In this document: in pieces, positions 60,062-64,000 of the stretch | Position numbering within the stretch: position 1 is the first letter of the stretch | Layout: each line of letters begins with the position of its first letter | NCBI GenBank assembly: GCA_039619475.1 | Contig: CM077115.1 | Location: 177,824,060-177,888,059 of the forward strand | Source of the DNA: Icerya purchasi | Lineage: Eukaryota > Arthropoda > Insecta > Hemiptera > Monophlebidae | DNA length: 64,000 nt | Direction: 5' to 3' | Program-made: the position numbers and the translations under genes | The notes under the pieces: generated by a model | Seen by the model: only the letters and a program-made list of their open reading frames with translations | Told to the model about the DNA's origin: nothing | The model's database searches: none

Positions 60062-61609
60062 ATGACGACAACGGTGGCTGCGCCAGTTTACACAGCGGAA
60101 CCAGTGTATCATGTGGCTGGCGCTCACAGGCGACACAGCGAGATGCTGTCGAACGCTACTACACATGTCATTCAACCGGCTAGATTTACATTACCGTTTA
60201 CAACACCGTCTAATGTACCAGTGTCGCCGACACATATGCCCTATTCGCAGCCACTACTCGTCTACCCGCCGGCTGAAGATATACCGTATTCACAGCCAAA
60301 CAATATCTGTACTGAAAATCAAAGCAGCAACTACAGTCAGCACTTCCCAGCCTTGCCAGAAACAAACGTACAGCGAATAAATGAATATGATAGCGACGAG
60401 GAGGTACAGATGTGTCAGAATGAAAGTGATAAGAATAACTGGCAAAAAGTTAAATCTAAAAGAGGGAAAAAACGGCAGTTCATCGCTACTAATAACGGTA
60501 TAAGCAAACATGTTAAAATGACTCGAAATAGGTATGAGGCCCTTTCAACAGATGAGGAAAGTAGCATTAACGAAGAAAATAATGTCGGTAATACAGCAAA
60601 AAGAACCTCTCAAGCTGTCCCTAAGCCACCGCCTATATTTGTGCACGGGGTCCAAGATTTCAAAAAAATGCAAGAAAATATCGAGCGCATAATTAATAAA
60701 ACAGACTATTACGCGAAATCATTGGCTGATAGAGTAGTTAAGATAAATGTACTTACTCCGGAAGAATATCGTAAACTAACACGAGAATTTAGAGAACAAA
60801 AAGTTATATTCCACACCTACCAAATGAAACAGGAACGTGCTTATAAAGTAGTTATAAGGCACTTGCATCATTCTATCGACCCAACTGATATTCAAGAAGA
60901 ACTACAGTCACATGGTTTTCAGGTTCGTAACATTCATAATGTAAAACAGCACCAAACAAAAAAACCGCTGCCGTTATTCTTTATAGATCTTGAACCAACT
61001 GAAAATTGTAGGCAAATTTTTAATTTAAAATCACTGTGTAATGCAATAATTAAAGTCGAATCGCCAAATAAAAAAGCATCTATCCCGCAATGTCAAAACT
61101 GCCAACAATGGGCTCATACTAAAGCCTATTGTACAAGAGCGCCACTTTGTGTTAAGTGCGGTGAAGGACACAAAACTTATGAATGCAAAAAGGACCCAAA
61201 ATCGCCAGCTACGTGTGGTTTATGTAGGAGATCCCATCCTGCGAATTATAGAGGTTGCGAAATATATCAGCGATTAGTACAAAGCAAAACTGATGTTAAA
61301 AATAAAATTATTCAACCTAATAAGCACAGTTATCTGCGGCCAACTATAAGTTATTCACAAATATTAAAACCGGGCGCTGTAAGTCAACAGAACAATATCA
61401 CGACGAACACAAATCATTCTAAAAGTTCCGGTCAAACCTTTAATATAAATCAAACACCAAAGCAATTTGAGGAAAAGAAACAACAGACTTCTTCAGTGAA
61501 TCTAACAGAATTCCTTATGGAATTTAAGGCAATGTTTCGTCAATTAACTGAACAAAACAGCATGGTTCTATCCATGCTAACCGTGTTAGTGCAAACAATT
61601 ATTAACTAA
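60062..61609 (+). CDS. Jockey-type LINE ORF1 (gag-like nucleic-acid binding protein)
   Basis: The first ATG in the frame (60062) gives 515 residues; the open frame extends eight codons further upstream to a GTG, which I do not favour. The first ~120 residues are low-complexity and proline-rich, followed by an acidic then basic stretch (KSKRGKKRQ near 140-150). Residues about 259-333 (RAYKVVIRHLHHSIDPTDI...) fit the PRE_C2HC domain found before zinc knuckles in such proteins. Three knuckles follow at 344-399: CQNCQQWAHTKAYC (CX2CX4HX4C), CVKCGEGHKTYEC (CX2CX3HX4C) and CGLCRRSHPANYRGC (CX2CX3HX6C). A Q/N-rich tail closes the protein. ORF1 proteins of this type bind the element RNA and form the particle that carries it to the nucleus. 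Confidence 0.85.
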   Translation: MTTTVAAPVYTAEPVYHVAGAHRRHSEMLSNATTHVIQPARFTLPFTTPSNVPVSPTHMPYSQPLLVYPPAEDIPYSQPNNICTENQSSNYSQHFPALPETNVQRINEYDSDEEVQMCQNESDKNNWQKVKSKRGKKRQFIATNNGISKHVKMTRNRYEALSTDEESSINEENNVGNTAKRTSQAVPKPPPIFVHGVQDFKKMQENIERIINKTDYYAKSLADRVVKINVLTPEEYRKLTREFREQKVIFHTYQMKQERAYKVVIRHLHHSIDPTDIQEELQSHGFQVRNIHNVKQHQTKKPLPLFFIDLEPTENCRQIFNLKSLCNAIIKVESPNKKASIPQCQNCQQWAHTKAYCTRAPLCVKCGEGHKTYECKKDPKSPATCGLCRRSHPANYRGCEIYQRLVQSKTDVKNKIIQPNKHSYLRPTISYSQILKPGAVSQQNNITTNTNHSKSSGQTFNINQTPKQFEEKKQQTSSVNLTEFLMEFKAMFRQLTEQNSMVLSMLTVLVQTIIN

Positions 61610-64000
61610 TGCCTGGCTATATAAGAATAGCTCAGTGGAATGCAAATGGTTTAAAAAATCATAAGGCTGAACTCGAATTATTCTTAAATTCAAACTTGAT
61701 AGACGTAATCTTAATCGCTGAAACCCACCTCACTGATAAAGATTATTTCAAAATAAACAACTATATAACATACTCTTGTTCTCACCCTTCGGGGAAATCA
61801 CAGGGTGGTTCAGCAATATTAATAAAATCTAATATTATACATTACGAACTAAATAATTTTAGGGAGGAGTACCTGCAGGGGACTAGTATTAGCATACAGA
61901 CGAAGGGTGGTCAGCTTGTGTTGTCAGCTGCATACTGTCCTCCGCGACATAAAATAACAGCAGACCAGTTCAGTAAATACATACAGAGCCTAGGAAATAA
62001 ATTCCTATCAGGTGCGGATTGGAATGCCAAGCATAAAACGTGGGGCTCCAGGGTAACTAATACCAGGGGACGTGTGTTCAAACAAGCGCTGGAAAGTCAC
62101 AATGCTAACTATATATCAACAAGTGAACCAACCTAAGCGCCAACTGATAATCGTAAAATACCAGACCTTTTAGATTTTTTTATTACAAAAGGCATTGCCT
62201 GTTATTATGCAGAAATAAATTCTTCTTTCGATCTTTTCTCAGACCATTCTTCAATTGTTTTAACCCTTGGTGATTCAGTAATATGCAAAGAAAAACCGAT
62301 ATATTTGTATAATCATAAAACAGACTGGGAATCCTTCGAGGAATACTTAGACTTAAAATTAGATCTAAAAATCCCATTAAAAAGTCAAACTGACATCGAG
62401 AATGCCGTGGAATATATAACTAGGGAGATTCAAACAGCAGCAACTTTGAATACTCCTTCTATTGATATACGCCGAAAAAGAAAAAATTATCCTATTTTGG
62501 TTCGCCAGCTTGTTTTAGAAAAGAGAAAGCTTAGGCGAAAATGGTTTCAGACAGGAAATCCATCAGACAAAAAACAACTTAATAATAAAACCAAAGAACT
62601 CAAAAAATTATTAGCAGAAATTAAAAATAAAACTTTTAATAATTACTTACTTAAACTCTCGCCATTAGCGGCGGATGATTATTCTTTGTGGAAGTGTACA
62701 AAAAACATTAAACAACCAAAAAATTGCATTCCTCCGATAAAACATGGCAACGGGTCTTGGGCGAAAGATCAAAAGCAAAAGGCGAATTTATTTGCCACCT
62801 ACTTGGCAACAGTTTTTAAGCCGAACTTAACGGCTGCTACGGACAAAGAAGTCGATGACTTTTTAAAAAGTCCTGGCCAGTTATCCTCTCCTATCAAGTC
62901 AGCGTCACCTCAAGAGGTGAAAAACATACTTAAAACGCTGAAAAGGAGAAAGAGTCCCGGTTTTGATTTAATAACCGCGGAACTACTGAATAGACTTCCA
63001 CGGAAGGCTGTAATGTTGCTGACATTTATATGTAACGCAATACTCCGGAGCCTACATTATTTCCCGGTGCAATGGAAGTTTGCGCAAATTATTATGATTG
63101 CGAAACCGGGCAAAAATCCGCATGCTGTTACGTCTTATCGTCCCATTTCCTTGTTGCCTGTTATGTCGAAGGTAATGGAAAAATTGGTATTAAATAGGTT
63201 GCAGCCATACCTATATAATATAATTCCACAACATCAATTCGGTTTCTTAAAACAGCACTCCACGTTGGATCAGCTGCACAGAGTGGTAAGTGTAATAGAA
63301 AAAAGTTTAGAAACAAAAAATGTGTGTACAGCGGCATTTCTCGATGTCCAACAGGCTTTTGATAAAGTTTGGCATAATGGTCTATTATATAAATTAAAAA
63401 TTTTGTTACCAACTAGGTTATATCTCTTGTTGAGTTCATATCTGCATAACCGATATTTCCAGGTGCGCTATGAGCACACGTTTTCAGAACTATATCCAGT
63501 TCAATCAAGAGTGCCCCAGGGATCAGTTCTGGGACCCACGCTGTACTTGATATATACAGCAGACTTTCCTGTACTGGAAAATGTTCAGGTAGCTACATTT
63601 GCTGACGACACGGCATTACTTGCGTCACATTCAGATCCGAAGATAGCAAATGAAAATCTTCAGAAGGCCCTTATCGAAGCAGAAAGCTGGTTTAAAAAGT
63701 GGAAAGTCCAGATCAACGAAAGTAAATCGGTAAACATTCATTTCACGAATAGAAAAGTCATAACCCCAACTGTTAGGATAAATGGACTGGAATTGCCCGT
63801 GAGAACAACAGTTAAGTACTTGGGATTACACCTAGATAGTCGTTTAACATGGAAGCAGCACATTCAGACAAAGAAAAGAGAAATAGATATTCGTGTTAAA
63901 AAAATGTACTGGCTTCTAGGAAGAAATAGCGTTTTAAGTATTGATAATAAACGTTTGATATACACAAGTACCTTGAAGCCTATTTGGACGTATAGATTAC
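61609..64000 (+). pseudogene. Jockey-type LINE ORF2 (endonuclease-reverse transcriptase), one in-frame stop, 3' partial
   Basis: The ATG overlaps the ORF1 stop, so translation by termination-reinitiation is likely. The apurinic-type endonuclease shows IAQWNANGL (7-15), AETHL with E38, and GADWNAKH with D137 and N139. A TAA stop at 62134-62136 (codon 176) follows. Downstream the same frame continues without another stop to 64000: SDHSS (D212, H213, last endonuclease motif), then RT motifs SYRPISLLPVMSKVMEKL, AFLDVQQAFDKVWH (D579), RVPQGSVLGPTLYLIY, FADDTALL (D666, D667) and VKYLGLHLDSRLTWKQHI. With the stop, only a truncated endonuclease is made, lacking the final catalytic residues and all of RT. 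One base change would explain the stop. Otherwise codons look intact. Confidence 0.85.

Larger units (their letters stand above)
60062..64000 (+). mobile_element. Jockey-type LINE, nearly intact, cut by the window end
   Basis: A gag-like ORF1 and an endonuclease/reverse-transcriptase ORF2 lie in the order typical of Jockey elements and overlap by one base in TAATG (61607-61611). ORF1 is uninterrupted. ORF2 has one in-frame stop and is otherwise open for the rest of the window. There is no RNase H before the window ends. It is clearly the youngest LINE here. Its 5' UTR start is unknown and its 3' end lies outside. Confidence 0.85.

Overview
The window looks like repeat-rich nuclear DNA of an arthropod, most likely an insect. 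It is AT-rich and full of microsatellites and homopolymer runs. Almost all recognisable protein-coding sequence comes from transposable elements typical of insects: Jockey/CR1-, I/LOA- and RTE-like LINEs, hAT and mariner DNA transposons, and tRNA-derived SINEs. I cannot fix the order or species. No bacterial operon, CRISPR array, rRNA or functional tRNA gene is visible.

Only one piece of sequence looks like a host gene. It is an 877-nt exon on the minus strand (13306-14182) that encodes the N-terminal half of a divergent cytochrome P450-like protein and ends at a consensus splice donor. I could not find its downstream exons, and the presumed intron holds a hAT-like MITE.

Layout. At 0.4-2.1 kb a tRNA-derived SINE (12-bp target duplication) is split by an internally deleted hAT element (8-bp duplication). 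At 3.2-5.65 kb a decayed LINE is itself split by a 335-bp 3' end of another LINE, with a 10-bp duplication. At 9.2-10.95 kb there is a cluster of imperfect foldback hairpins with no coding content. At 11.9 kb lies a second SINE type. One hAT-like MITE family of about 640-660 bp occurs at 12.3, 20.5 and 52.1 kb, with inverted ends and 7-8 bp duplications. LINE fragments sit at 14.9, 23.4, 25.3, 29.7-32.2, 41.6 (minus) and 47.7 kb. A mariner remnant lies at 53.6-54.2 kb (minus). From 60.06 kb to the window end runs a nearly intact Jockey-type LINE: ORF1 is whole, and ORF2 is open to the edge apart from a single in-frame stop in the endonuclease.

The genes do not form a pathway. The window mainly records nested, successive insertions: SINE then hAT, LINE into LINE, and MITE into an old tandem array. 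The least explained part is the hairpin cluster at 9.2-10.95 kb. It could be a source of small RNAs or simply a set of decayed foldback elements, and the sequence alone does not decide.
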